Source of the DNA: Phormidesmis priestleyi Ana
Lineage (GTDB): Bacteria > Cyanobacteriota > Cyanobacteriia > Phormidesmidales > Phormidesmidaceae
DNA length: 42,500 bases
Direction of reading: 5' to 3'
NCBI GenBank assembly: GCA_001314865.1
Contig: LJZR01000035.1
Span: forward strand, 1-42,500
Shown here one piece after another: positions 19,112-27,379 of the stretch (its first letter is position 1; every line of letters starts with the position of its first letter). The notes beneath the pieces were generated by a model, which did no database searches, was not told where the DNA came from, and saw only the letters and a program-made list of their open reading frames with translations. Both the position numbers and the translations under genes were made by a program.

Positions 19112-19340
19112 GGCTATTCAACTCCTTTTGGATTGCGCTTATTGTATCTGAGCAGTTCCTAACCTTGTGCTGATGAGAGCAAATGTTCAGACAATTCAGA
19201 TTGCCCACAGAAATCAGTAAGCAGATGCGGAGAATGGAAGTGCTAGCTTAGGATTAGCGATCGCTACAAGCTTCATATCGTTCACCCCTCATATCCTTAA
19301 AATTTCCTATCCTTATATCTCTCATACTTCGGCTCACATT

Positions 19341-21854
19341 TTGGATCACACTTCAGCTCAAATTTCGAATCAACCTTTAGCTCAACCTTTGGCTCAAACT
19401 GCACTTGCCTCCCATCAAAAAAACTGGCAAATGGCGGATTTTGATCCTGAACTCGTGGGCGATCGCCTTGCCGATTGGATAGCGACGGTGGAAAAAATTT
19501 CAGGACTGCCCCATCCCACCTGGGGCGCGCAGCTGCTGTGGAATCGTGGTTTGAGATCGGCAAAGGCGTTGACAGGTTTTTTATCTCCGACAGACTATGT
19601 CCCGGCTAGTCCGTTTGAGTTTGGAGAAGAAATGGAATGGGCTGTGGCCCGGCTAGAAAAGGCTTGTAGAGGCTCGAACCCGGCTGAAAAAGTTGCGATT
19701 TGGGGCGACTTTGACGCCGACGGCGTGACTTCTACCGCAGTGCTATGGGATGGACTCCGTGAGTTTTTCCCAGCGCCAGCACAGCTGACTTACTTTATTC
19801 CTAACCGCCTAAAAGAGTCTCATGGCCTCTCTATGATCGGTGTTGAGCAGCTGGCTGCCGAAGGCGTGACGCTGATTGTGACTTGCGATACGGGCAGTAC
19901 GAATCTCGCTGAAATTGAGCGTGCTAATGCGCTGGGAATAGATGTAATTGTGACGGATCATCACACATTACCAGTGCAAAGACCACCTGTGGTTGCGATT
20001 GTGAATCCTCGGGCTTTGCCCGCTGAGCATCCCATGGCTCATTTGTCTGGCGTTGCGGTGGCCTACAAGCTCATGGAAGCGCTATATGAAAGGCTGCCTG
20101 ATATACCGAGGCGCCCCCTCACTGAGCTGGTGGATTTGGTTGCGATTGGCCTGATTGCTGATTTGGTGGCGCTGCAGGGTGATTGCCGGTATCTGGCGCA
20201 GGTTGGGATTGCGCAGTTGCAGACTCATTTGCAGGCAGCGGAGCCGGTGCGACCGGGAGTGGCTAGGCTGCTACAGCTGTGCCGACGAGCAGGCGATCGC
20301 CCCACGGACATTTCCTTTGGCATTGGCCCTCGAATTAACGCAGTGAGCCGAATTTATGGGGACGCTAGCTTTTGTGTAGAGCTGTTGACGAGCCGAGATC
20401 CCCTGCATTGTCAGCTGCTAGCCGAGAAGGCTGAGCTGGCTAACGCTCGGCGTAAGGCCTTGCAAAATGATGTTTTTCAGCAAGTGACTCGCCAGTTGGA
20501 AGGGCGGGATCTTTCCACCATGGGGGTGATTGTGCTGTGCGATCGCCAGTGGCCAGTCGGCGTACTAGGATTGGTTGCAGGGCAAGTGGCTCAGCAGTAC
20601 GGTAAGCCCACAATACTGCTGACGATGGATTCCCCGGAAAATGAGGGCACTCAGGCTGAGGGCCAAACGTTAGTGCGCGGATCGGCCCGATCGGTCAACC
20701 AAATTGATTTATACGACCTAGTCAATTCTCAGGTGAATTTGCTCACTCGCTTTGGCGGTCATCCTTTTGCCGCTGGGCTGAGCCTACCCTTAAAAAATCT
20801 GCCAATGTTTACAGCGGCGATAAACCAGCAGTACCGTCAAAAAATGGGTGGGCAAGCGAGCGAGCCTACGGTGATTGCTGACCTAAAAGTGACGGTCGCA
20901 GACTTAGGCCGAGCGCTGTTTCAACAGCTTAAACTGCTAGAGCCTTGCGGTATGGGTAACCCCGTGCCAAAGCTGCTGATTGAGAACTGCTGGTTTGAAA
21001 ATGTGTGGCATACCAAGCTCAAAGATCGGGCGGGATCAAAAGTTAACTACATCAAAGCGAGCTTTAAACTGTGCGATGAGAGCCTGCAGGGCAATCAAGA
21101 TCTGCGGTTTCCAGGTTTGTGGTGGGGCCATTATAAGGACGATTTGCCGCCCGGACGATGGGATGTGATTGCCGAGCTAGACTACAACAGCCATCCTAAG
21201 GTCAGTCAGTATGAAATTAGGCTCATAGATATTCGTCCGAGCAGAGCGGCTAGTAACAGAGCCCATCCTGCGCCGACTGTTGCCGCGCTAGCGACCGAGA
21301 CTGCCGACTTATCAGCAGCGCCTAGCCAGATCGACTCTTCTTGGCTGTCTCCCTGGCTGTTGGATCGTAGGCTTGCGTCTAGTTCTCAGGCGACAGCTGA
21401 GACCTCACTGGTATTGAGCCGTTGTCCTACCCAGTGGAACGAGCTTTTGCTGTGGCGATATCAGGCTCACCAGACCCGACAATCTTTAGCGCTCGCTTAT
21501 CACTTGCCTGAAGAAGTTGATCCTATTCATCAATGGAAAACCTTGCTGGGGCTCGCTAAGTACATTAGCCGGGAGCAGCGAGCCGTAACGGTTGAGCAGC
21601 TGTGCGAAAAATTGGATCTGTGCGATCGCACGTTGCAAGCAGGCCTAGCCGCCCTATCACAAGCGGGTTTTGAGATAAAACAGTCCGCTATCGATATTCG
21701 GATTAAATATCACCCAGGAACAGCCTCAGATAACGCTAGCGAAGCGCTCAGTCGGTTTTTAGCAGCCATACAGGAAGAAAACTTTCGTCGCCAATATTTT
21801 GCCCAAGCGCCAATCGCTGCGCTTGAGGCGGCAATGCGCATTGAGGCGCATTGA
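19341..21854 (+). CDS. recJ: Single-strand DNA exonuclease RecJ
   Basis: 837 residues from the TTG at 19341, a 5'-to-3' exonuclease of recombination and mismatch repair. The DHH phosphoesterase motifs are complete: GDFDADGVTS near 122-131, CDTG at 182-185, TDHH at 205-208. The DHHA1 region contains RGSARS and RFGGHPFAAG near 450-480. The C-terminal part (about 560-837) is long, as in other cyanobacterial RecJ, and ends with a winged-helix-like segment (VTVEQLCEKLDLCDRTLQAGLAALSQAGF). The start is uncertain. The first ATG (19431) would cut into KNWQMADFDPE, which looks like family sequence, and upstream only TTG codons (19341, 19389) are available, without a ribosome site. Confidence 0.93.
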   Translation: MDHTSAQISNQPLAQPLAQTALASHQKNWQMADFDPELVGDRLADWIATVEKISGLPHPTWGAQLLWNRGLRSAKALTGFLSPTDYVPASPFEFGEEMEWAVARLEKACRGSNPAEKVAIWGDFDADGVTSTAVLWDGLREFFPAPAQLTYFIPNRLKESHGLSMIGVEQLAAEGVTLIVTCDTGSTNLAEIERANALGIDVIVTDHHTLPVQRPPVVAIVNPRALPAEHPMAHLSGVAVAYKLMEALYERLPDIPRRPLTELVDLVAIGLIADLVALQGDCRYLAQVGIAQLQTHLQAAEPVRPGVARLLQLCRRAGDRPTDISFGIGPRINAVSRIYGDASFCVELLTSRDPLHCQLLAEKAELANARRKALQNDVFQQVTRQLEGRDLSTMGVIVLCDRQWPVGVLGLVAGQVAQQYGKPTILLTMDSPENEGTQAEGQTLVRGSARSVNQIDLYDLVNSQVNLLTRFGGHPFAAGLSLPLKNLPMFTAAINQQYRQKMGGQASEPTVIADLKVTVADLGRALFQQLKLLEPCGMGNPVPKLLIENCWFENVWHTKLKDRAGSKVNYIKASFKLCDESLQGNQDLRFPGLWWGHYKDDLPPGRWDVIAELDYNSHPKVSQYEIRLIDIRPSRAASNRAHPAPTVAALATETADLSAAPSQIDSSWLSPWLLDRRLASSSQATAETSLVLSRCPTQWNELLLWRYQAHQTRQSLALAYHLPEEVDPIHQWKTLLGLAKYISREQRAVTVEQLCEKLDLCDRTLQAGLAALSQAGFEIKQSAIDIRIKYHPGTASDNASEALSRFLAAIQEENFRRQYFAQAPIAALEAAMRIEAH

Positions 21855-21925
21855 GGCGCATTGAGGGCATGACGGCTAGATAGAGGGCATGACGGCTAGA
21901 TAGAGGGCCTGACGGTTAGATAGGA
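21836..21925. repeat. 10-bp and 20-bp tandem repeats across the recJ stop codon
   Basis: GCGCATTGAG occurs three times at 21836-21865 and includes the recJ stop TGA at 21852-21854. It is directly followed by GGCATGACGGCTAGATAGAG twice and a third, slightly changed and shortened copy, to about 21925. Confidence 0.92.
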
Positions 21926-22000
21926 CAGCTAGATAGAGGGTCTGTGGCCGGTCAAATATTAAGAAAAGAGAAAAAACTCAAAATAAGGTCTTTATACCTA

Positions 22001-22028
22001 TTGTTAGCTAATTTAAAAACTGTATAAT
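22001..22028 (+). promoter_or_regulatory. Sigma-70-type promoter of the DUF4278 gene
   Basis: TTGTTA at 22001-22006, a 16-bp spacer and a perfect TATAAT at 22023-22028. It would start transcription around 22035, just before the riboswitch candidate, giving a leader of roughly 180 nt. Confidence 0.7.
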
Positions 22029-22040
22029 AGAACACAGAAA

Positions 22041-22180
22041 AGCAAACGTTCATCTTTTCTCAGCCCTCTGCATTAACGTTCAATTAATTGCTGTTGGCTC
22101 CTAAAAGACGGAAGTAAGAATCTACAAAGCCCAGCTGTAAAAAGCTGCTCCTTAAATAGACTCCGAAGGAACGCGCCTCT
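22041..22180 (+). promoter_or_regulatory. Candidate glutamine-I (glnA) riboswitch
   Basis: Three conserved blocks of the glnA RNA motif appear in the right order: CGTTCATC (22047-22054), GACGGAAGTAAG and CCGAAGGAACGCG. Helix P1 would pair CGTTC at 22047-22051 with GAACG at 22169-22173. The stretch between the first two blocks can form a longer than usual hairpin (AGCC with GGCT outside, GCATTAA with TTAATTGC inside). Known members bind glutamine and switch on downstream nitrogen-control genes in cyanobacteria. The match is by memory of the consensus; a covariance-model search would settle it. Confidence 0.75.
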
Positions 22181-22210
22181 TTTAACTCTACAAATTCTCT
22201 ATTTGAGGCG
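22174..22210 (+). promoter_or_regulatory. Ribosome-site-masking helix next to the aptamer
   Basis: CGCCTC at 22174-22179, directly after P1, is perfectly complementary to the Shine-Dalgarno segment GAGGCG at 22205-22210. Since CGCG at the end of the aptamer is conserved, ligand binding could prevent this pairing and free the ribosome site. The mechanism is inferred. Confidence 0.5.
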
Positions 22211-22216
22211 AATACC

Positions 22217-22393
22217 ATGCAACTCTCTTACCGTGGCGTTAAGTACAACACAACTAATCCAACCGTCGAAGTGACCGAAACTCAAGAAATCGGCCAATAT
22301 CGCGGTGCGACCTATCACGTTCGTCGTGCAGTTAATGCAACTGCGCAAAAGATGACTGATGTCTTGAAGTACCGTGGTGCAATTGTCCATTAG
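22217..22393 (+). CDS. DUF4278 small protein, PirA-like
   Basis: A 58-residue protein too short for usual ORF cut-offs. It starts MQLSYRGVKYN and has three YRG motifs (YRGVKY, YRGATY, YRGAIV), the mark of the cyanobacterial DUF4278 family. GAGGCG lies 6 bases before the ATG. To my knowledge the characterised Synechocystis protein PirA, a small PII-interacting protein that controls arginine synthesis, belongs to this family. A promoter and glutamine riboswitch candidate upstream and a strong terminator downstream make it a self-contained nitrogen-responsive unit. A role in PII signalling is inferred. Confidence 0.85.
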   Translation: MQLSYRGVKYNTTNPTVEVTETQEIGQYRGATYHVRRAVNATAQKMTDVLKYRGAIVH

Positions 22394-22466
22394 TTATTTC
22401 CAAACTAGTTCATTTTCAAATTAGTTCAGAGGACTAATTCGGCTCACGCCTAGTTCAGACCACCAT

Positions 22467-22502
22467 AAAGGCACTTTCTCATTAGGGAAGGTGCCTTTTT
22501 TT
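22467..22502 (+). terminator. Intrinsic terminator of the DUF4278 gene
   Basis: The stem AAGGCAC / GTGCCTT extends through TTC / GAA around a loop and is followed by seven T. It ends about 110 bp after the stop codon. Confidence 0.9.
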
Positions 22503-22968
22503 AAGGAGTATCGTGATCCCTGCCCCGATCACCTGCACCGATCAGTAGTATTGCTAATTTGGCAGGTGCTGTTTGGTTGGCTCGGCTAAAGTAATTTTCC
22601 TGTTGTGAAGGTATACAGGTCAGATTAACTTGGCTTAAAAAGCCTGCGTACCTTTTTATTGGCGACTTTTGTTTAAAGAGTGTGTGAAGCAACCCTACTT
22701 TTAGCGTTGGAGACAAGCCTTGAGCTAAATAGATAGCCAAAGACTGCTTAGCAAAGGATTCCGAAGCTAGGTGAGGTATCTTTGATATTTTTTGCAGAAC
22801 GCTCTATGTGAAACTGTGTGAAATCTTGTCTATTTAGTTGGATTACCCCCTTGTGAATACCCTGACATAGCTGCTTAAATTGTCATATCTTTTATAAAGT
22901 AATCTGCTGTCTATAGATTTTTACGTAGATGGCTACATGACTCACCCAAACCCTATGTCTGATTTTCT
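22503..22968. other. 466-bp spacer without a supported gene
   Basis: Between the DUF4278 terminator and the pseudouridine synthase. A 79-codon minus-strand frame at 22501-22740 has no family resemblance and its end runs into the terminator T run. No clear promoter, repeat or RNA fold stands out. Confidence 0.5.
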
Positions 22969-23784
22969 ATGACCGAAAGGCTGCAAAAGCTGCTGTCGCA
23001 GCGGGGCATTGCTTCGAGGCGTCAGGCTGAAAAGTTGATTTTAGGGGGTAGGGTTACGGTCAATGGAAAAGTTGCTGAGATTGGTCAGCAGGCAGATGGA
23101 AACTGCGATCGCATATGTGTTGATGGCAAAGAGATTGGTGAGGTGCCCCGCTGTACCTATCTTTTGCTTCATAAACCCACAGGTGTAGTTTCAACCTGTC
23201 AAGATCCTCAAGGTCGGAAAACTGTTTTAGACCTGCTAGACGATTCTTTGAAAAAGGGAGTAGGTATTCATCCGGTAGGCCGCTTGGATGCAGGTTCTAC
23301 GGGTGCTCTTCTGTTAACTAACGACGGCAATCTGACCTATAAGCTCACTCATCCGCGTCATCAGCTACCGAAAGTGTATCGGGTGTGGGTGCGCGGAATC
23401 CCGACAGATGATAACTTGCAGAAATGGCGGTCGGGCGTGTTGTTAGACGGTCGTAAAACCCTGCCTGCAAAGGTTTTTCGGATAGCGGGTAAAGCGGTTA
23501 TGGCCCAATCTAACGGTGCTCAATCTAACGGCAAGACTGATACGCCTAGTCGCGATGACGAAGCTCTTCTGGAGGTGACGCTGACGGAAGGTCGAAATCG
23601 CCAGATCCGTCGAGTCGCTGAATCGTTAGGCTATCCTGTGACAGCCCTTCACAGGATAAAAATTGGCTCATTGTCGCTAGGAAAATTACCCCGTGGTCGC
23701 TATCGTTTACTTAGGGATGTAGAGGTAGCCCAGCTGAAGCATGAGGCTGACTTAACGCTTCCCTCTATTCCTTCCAAAATATAA
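22969..23784 (+). CDS. rRNA pseudouridine synthase, RsuA/RluB family
   Basis: 271 residues. An N-terminal S4 RNA-binding domain ([30 protein letters not shown], 4-33) precedes the synthase domain with catalytic aspartate in [14 protein letters not shown] near 104-117 and the RsuA-type EGRNRQIRR near 208-216. It isomerises a specific uridine in 16S or 23S rRNA; sequence alone does not tell RsuA from RluB specificity. A 15-bp in-frame duplication at 23503-23532 gives [10 protein letters not shown] in a surface loop. The RodZ-like gene begins 29 bp downstream, so the two are probably co-transcribed. No Shine-Dalgarno is seen. Confidence 0.92.
   Translation: MTERLQKLLSQRGIASRRQAEKLILGGRVTVNGKVAEIGQQADGNCDRICVDGKEIGEVPRCTYLLLHKPTGVVSTCQDPQGRKTVLDLLDDSLKKGVGIHPVGRLDAGSTGALLLTNDGNLTYKLTHPRHQLPKVYRVWVRGIPTDDNLQKWRSGVLLDGRKTLPAKVFRIAGKAVMAQSNGAQSNGKTDTPSRDDEALLEVTLTEGRNRQIRRVAESLGYPVTALHRIKIGSLSLGKLPRGRYRLLRDVEVAQLKHEADLTLPSIPSKI
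23503..23532. repeat. In-frame 15-bp duplication
   Basis: GCCCAATCTAACGGT is followed by GCTCAATCTAACGGC, two silent differences, encoding AQSNG twice in the pseudouridine synthase. Confidence 0.9.
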
Positions 23785-23813
23785 TTACTGCCTTATCTCA
23801 CCTTGCCGAACTC

Positions 23814-24617
23814 ATGAAGCAGAAAGCTCGTATTAAAGAACCTACCGCCCAACAGCTACAGCAAGAGCAGCTTTACTCGCTTGGCAGCATGCTCAAACAA
23901 GCCCGTCTGCAGCGAGAATTGTCGTTGGGAGCGATTGAAAAGCGCACGCTTATTCGTCAAATGTTGTTAGTGGCCTTGGAAGAAGGAAAAATCTCTGAAT
24001 TGCCTGAACCCATTTATATTCGGGCTTTGCTGCGTCGGTATGGTAATGCCCTAGGCCTAGATGGTGAAACGATTTCGAGCCAGTTCTTCACTCGCCCCGT
24101 GGTTAATCCGCCGCGTTCTTCCTGGAAGGACTCTCCGGCGGCGCAGCTGCGTCCGCTGCATTTGTACGGCGCTTATGTGCTGCTAATTATGGGTGCGGTG
24201 AGTGCGCTTTCAGGCTTTTTGCAGCGAAGCGCGCCGGATATGACGGCTCAGCCCATTTTGGATCCGGTGGCGATTGAGCAACTGATGCCCAAGCAAACAG
24301 TCCAACCTCAGCCAGTTAAGCCTGCTGTTGAAGCCGTCAAGCCCAAGGCTCAGACAAAACCCGTGGAGGTGGATTTGCTGCTGACCGGGCAGTCTTGGGT
24401 GCGGGTGGTGACGGATGGTTCTACTGAATTTGAGGCAATCTTGGAGCAGGGGGAACAGCGTTCTTGGGCGGCGAATCAGTCGATTACGGTGCGTGTGGGT
24501 AATGCGGGCGGTGTGATGTATTCGTACAATCGGTCTGAGGCGGCGCCGATGGGTGAGTTAGGAATGCCTGAGGAGAGGACATTTGGCCCTAAGGTCAGTT
24601 TGTTGGCTGGTCAATAG
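23814..24617 (+). CDS. RodZ-like helix-turn-helix membrane protein
   Basis: 267 residues with the RodZ plan. A cytoplasmic helix-turn-helix domain (about 20-85; LKQARLQRELSLGAIEKRT and PIYIRALLRRYGNALGL) is followed by one membrane helix near 120-138 (LYGAYVLLIMGAVSALSGF). A proline-rich periplasmic linker (about 155-185) leads to a C-terminal DUF4115-type beta domain (VDLLLTGQSWVRVVTDG...). In other bacteria RodZ links MreB to the cell wall synthesis machinery and sets cell shape. No mre genes are in view. It is downstream of the pseudouridine synthase in a probable operon and converges on the histidine kinase gene. Confidence 0.85.
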   Translation: MKQKARIKEPTAQQLQQEQLYSLGSMLKQARLQRELSLGAIEKRTLIRQMLLVALEEGKISELPEPIYIRALLRRYGNALGLDGETISSQFFTRPVVNPPRSSWKDSPAAQLRPLHLYGAYVLLIMGAVSALSGFLQRSAPDMTAQPILDPVAIEQLMPKQTVQPQPVKPAVEAVKPKAQTKPVEVDLLLTGQSWVRVVTDGSTEFEAILEQGEQRSWAANQSITVRVGNAGGVMYSYNRSEAAPMGELGMPEERTFGPKVSLLAGQ

Positions 24618-24690
24618 GGATGAGTAGTTTTGCTGTATGGGCTTATTTTCTATAGCTTATTTATCACTTTTAGTTTGTTGTTATTTATTT

Positions 24691-26085
24691 TTACAGCTTA
24701 TTGTTTACAGGAAGCGCCTTGGCTGCACTGTTGTGGTCAGGCGTTTCTTTTTGGGGTGTTTCTTTGGCCTGAGATTTAGCGGGAGATTTGGCTGAGGATT
24801 TGGCAGGTAGGATGACCGTGGCGCAGGTTCCTTTGCCGAGATTGCTGGTGAGTGTGAGCTGGCCTTGGTGGTTGTCTGTGATGATTTTGGCGATCGCAAG
24901 CCCTAATCCCGATCCCCCGGCGCTACGCGAGCGAGCCGGATCAACGCGGTAAAATCGGTCGAAAATTCGGGTGAGATCGTGGGCAGGGATGCCTATGCCC
25001 GTGTCTTGAATGCTAGTAGTGATTTGGCTGGCTGAGGCTTCGCAGGTGATGGAGATTTCTCCTGTAGAGGTGTATTGGATGGCGTTGGCGATGAGATTGG
25101 TGAAGAGGCGGATGAGTTGGTCGTGATCGCCTTGGACGCAGAGATCGGTATTGGGGATTTGGGCGCTGAGGGTGAGGGATTTGTCTTGAGCGACTGCCTG
25201 CTGCTCTTCGATGATGTTTTTGAGAAGGGTGGTGAGATTGGTGCGATCGCGTCTTATCGGCACGAGTCCACTTTCTTGACGAGCGAGAAACAACAGATCA
25301 TCTACTAACCGGCCAAGCCGACGGGTGAGCCGTTCGATCACTTCGAGCTGGCTGCGCTGAAACTGCTCGTCAGGATCAGCGAGGGCGACTTGGACATTGG
25401 TTTGAATGACGGCGATGGGGTTGCGTAGTTCGTGAGAGGCATCAGCAGTAAACTGTTTGAGCTGTTGGTAGGATGCGGCGACGGGCTGCATGGCTAAGCC
25501 AGAGAGAAACCAGCCAATGCTAGCGACGGCGGTGAGCATAAAGCCAATGCCCAGCGCGAGATCGATAATCAGCTGGCGGCTGGGTTTGGAGACTTCAAAC
25601 CAGGGATGGCTGACGCGGATGTAGCCAAGGAGTTGGTTGCCGGACTGAACGCGGCGGGTGATTTGCCTCAAGACGATACCGTCGGGTGGGGTGACGGTTT
25701 CGCCATTAGGGTTCACATGGAGGCCGATATGGTGAGGTTTGGCGAAGGTCGTCCACAGGAGGTTCCCTTCAGGGCTAAACCATTCGAGATCGATGTGATC
25801 GTCTTCACTGGCGGCTTCTGAGTTACGGAAGCTGTCTTCGATGTTGACTTTTAGTGAAGTTTCTGGTGTGCCGCTGGCAGTGAAGATGCGAAGGCCATTG
25901 GTCGGGCTAGGCTGAATGACGAGCTGGCGCTGGACGATTTCGATGACATGGTTAAGGGTATCGTCTACGCGCTCGACGAGGGTGCTGCGCACATAGGTGT
26001 AGACGCCACTGGCAAAAAGCAGAAGAAGAACGGCGGTGACGGTGGTGTACCAGAGGGCGAGGCGGCGGCGGGTAGTTTGGAACAT
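24691..26085 (-). CDS. Orphan sensor histidine kinase, possibly ManS-like
   Basis: 464 residues: membrane helix near 11-33, extracytoplasmic sensor (about 35-170), second helix near 172-196, then the kinase core. The phosphoacceptor is H218 in ADASHELRNP, followed by the N box (NLIANAIQY near 338-346), DTGIGIP and GSGLGLAI. No HAMP domain separates the second helix from the H box. The N-terminal segment (RRRLALWYTTVTAVLLLLF) and H box resemble what I recall of cyanobacterial manganese sensor ManS, but this is not secure. No response regulator gene adjoins. The C-terminus is a Lys/Ala/Pro-rich tail with an in-frame 12-bp repeat (AKSP/AKSQ). Confidence 0.85.
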   Translation of the reverse strand: MFQTTRRRLALWYTTVTAVLLLLFASGVYTYVRSTLVERVDDTLNHVIEIVQRQLVIQPSPTNGLRIFTASGTPETSLKVNIEDSFRNSEAASEDDHIDLEWFSPEGNLLWTTFAKPHHIGLHVNPNGETVTPPDGIVLRQITRRVQSGNQLLGYIRVSHPWFEVSKPSRQLIIDLALGIGFMLTAVASIGWFLSGLAMQPVAASYQQLKQFTADASHELRNPIAVIQTNVQVALADPDEQFQRSQLEVIERLTRRLGRLVDDLLFLARQESGLVPIRRDRTNLTTLLKNIIEEQQAVAQDKSLTLSAQIPNTDLCVQGDHDQLIRLFTNLIANAIQYTSTGEISITCEASASQITTSIQDTGIGIPAHDLTRIFDRFYRVDPARSRSAGGSGLGLAIAKIITDNHQGQLTLTSNLGKGTCATVILPAKSSAKSPAKSQAKETPQKETPDHNSAAKALPVNNKL

Positions 26086-26198
26086 ATGAATTTTCTTATT
26101 TTAGCGATCGCCAGGAACTTCCAAAACTACAGTCGCAGTGAACGAGCGAATTTGCTATTTGCGGAGAAGTTAGTAAACAGAGTTGAATCACTAGCGGC

Positions 26199-27110
26199 TT
26201 ATGGCTGACGAAGCTGTTCGGCTGTTTGATGGGCTTTGACTCCAACCTGATCTAGCGTTTCACTCAAGGTTGTTTTGAAGTTCGTTTTTACTTGATCTGG
26301 AATTTCTTGGATGCGATCTCTTACAGACGCGAACTGCTGTTCTACATCTGGAATTTCTTGGATGTGCTCTCTTACAGACTCGAATTGTTTTTCTACGGCT
26401 GGTTTAATTTGCTGGGCGGCAGCTTTCATCCTGACGGGCTGTGCTTGCAATTCTGCGCGCAGCTGACCTAATTGTTCAGGCAGTCGCTTTGCAAATCTAG
26501 GGGTCGTAAACGAAACGCGAGCGGTTTTTGAGGGTTTAAGCGCTGCTTCAATCACATCGTAAGGATTGGCCCGATTTGGACGGGGCTGCTCTAATTTTAG
26601 GTTGTCTTGGCGGAGCGTTGTGACATCTGGCCAGTTCTCTGCTGATTGCTCCTGCTCTGCTGACTGCTCCTGCTCTGCTGACTGCTCCTGCTCTGCTGAC
26701 TGCTCTTGTGATGGCGCCTGCTCAATAACGGGCTCTATGGCAGTTTCCGTCGCAGCAGAGTTGCCTAAGATAGGTTCCTCGGGTTGATTGTCTAGCTCTT
26801 TAGCGGCTGAGGTAAGGGGCACAGCGGTGGGCTCGGCGACTTGATTTAATGGCTGAGGCGCTATGGTTGTCTGGGGTGCTGTTAGTTTTGATCTCAGTCG
26901 CGGTATATTTTCTCGATAGCTATCTGCGCCTGCTGTGTGGTGTGAGTAGCCCGCAGCCTGGGCAGGGTCTGTTGTGCTCGCTATCAAAATGGCTGTAATT
27001 GCGATCGCGAAAATAACAGACAAGGCACCTCTCAATAGCCTCGTGAATGTGCTGAGCGCGAAGGCCGAAAACATGATTTTTATAGCTTGGGTGAGCAACC
27101 TCGTCATCAT
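26199..27110 (-). CDS. Exported low-complexity hypothetical protein
   Basis: No family recognised. 303 residues from the first ATG, with other Met starts at 2 and 13. A hydrophobic segment (about 27-47) ends with TTDPAQAAG, a plausible signal-peptidase site, so export is likely. Then follow a proline/glutamate-rich region, four EQSAEQ-type repeats near 135-158 encoded by an 18-bp tandem repeat, and a helical C-terminal part. That part contains two copies of a 17-residue motif (VEKQFESVREHIQEIPD and VEQQFASVRDRIQEIPD) near 243-275, suggesting a coiled coil or apolipophorin-like helix. It lies downstream of the HerA-like gene on the same strand, after a repeat-rich gap. Confidence 0.6.
   Translation of the reverse strand: MMTRLLTQAIKIMFSAFALSTFTRLLRGALSVIFAIAITAILIASTTDPAQAAGYSHHTAGADSYRENIPRLRSKLTAPQTTIAPQPLNQVAEPTAVPLTSAAKELDNQPEEPILGNSAATETAIEPVIEQAPSQEQSAEQEQSAEQEQSAEQEQSAENWPDVTTLRQDNLKLEQPRPNRANPYDVIEAALKPSKTARVSFTTPRFAKRLPEQLGQLRAELQAQPVRMKAAAQQIKPAVEKQFESVREHIQEIPDVEQQFASVRDRIQEIPDQVKTNFKTTLSETLDQVGVKAHQTAEQLRQP
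26637..26708. repeat. In-frame 18-bp tandem repeat, four copies
   Basis: Unit CTCTGCTGACTGCTCCTG; the outer two copies each differ by one base. On the minus strand it encodes EQSAEQ repeats in the exported hypothetical protein. The period is a multiple of three, so the frame is kept. Confidence 0.95.
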
Positions 27111-27232
27111 AGCGTCTGCGCTGTCTCTCTAAGATAAATCGATCCGGCAAATCCATCCGATAAGGCTAGCTCTGTACGAGATTATCTAACGACCGACCTT
27201 CCCAGTATAAAAGCCGAACAAAAATTAGAAGA

Positions 27233-27310
27233 GATGAGTTGAAAAGATGAATTGAAAAGATGAATTGAAGAGATGAGTTGAAGAGATGAGTTGAAGAGAT
27301 GAATTGAAAA
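27233..27310. repeat. Six-copy 13-bp tandem array
   Basis: Six units of the form GATGARTTGAARA (GATGAGTTGAAAA, GATGAATTGAAAA, GATGAATTGAAGA, GATGAGTTGAAGA twice, GATGAATTGAAAA) fill the gap before the exported hypothetical gene. Confidence 0.95.
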
Positions 27311-27341
27311 TGTTGTGCGATCGCCCTCACCTGGCAACAAA

Positions 27342-27367
27342 GTCTTTCTATGACGTCTTTCTATGAC
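27342..27367. repeat. Two-copy 13-bp tandem repeat
   Basis: GTCTTTCTATGAC twice without mismatch, 13 bp beyond the stop of the HerA-like gene. Confidence 0.9.
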
Positions 27368-27379
27368 GTAGACCGTTCT

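Noticed and set aside
22199-22390. 63-codon minus-strand frame
   Set aside because: It is the antisense shadow of the DUF4278 gene, which has promoter, ribosome site and terminator on the plus strand.
22501-22740. 79-codon minus-strand frame
   Set aside because: It ends in the T run of the DUF4278 terminator and resembles no family; no ribosome site.
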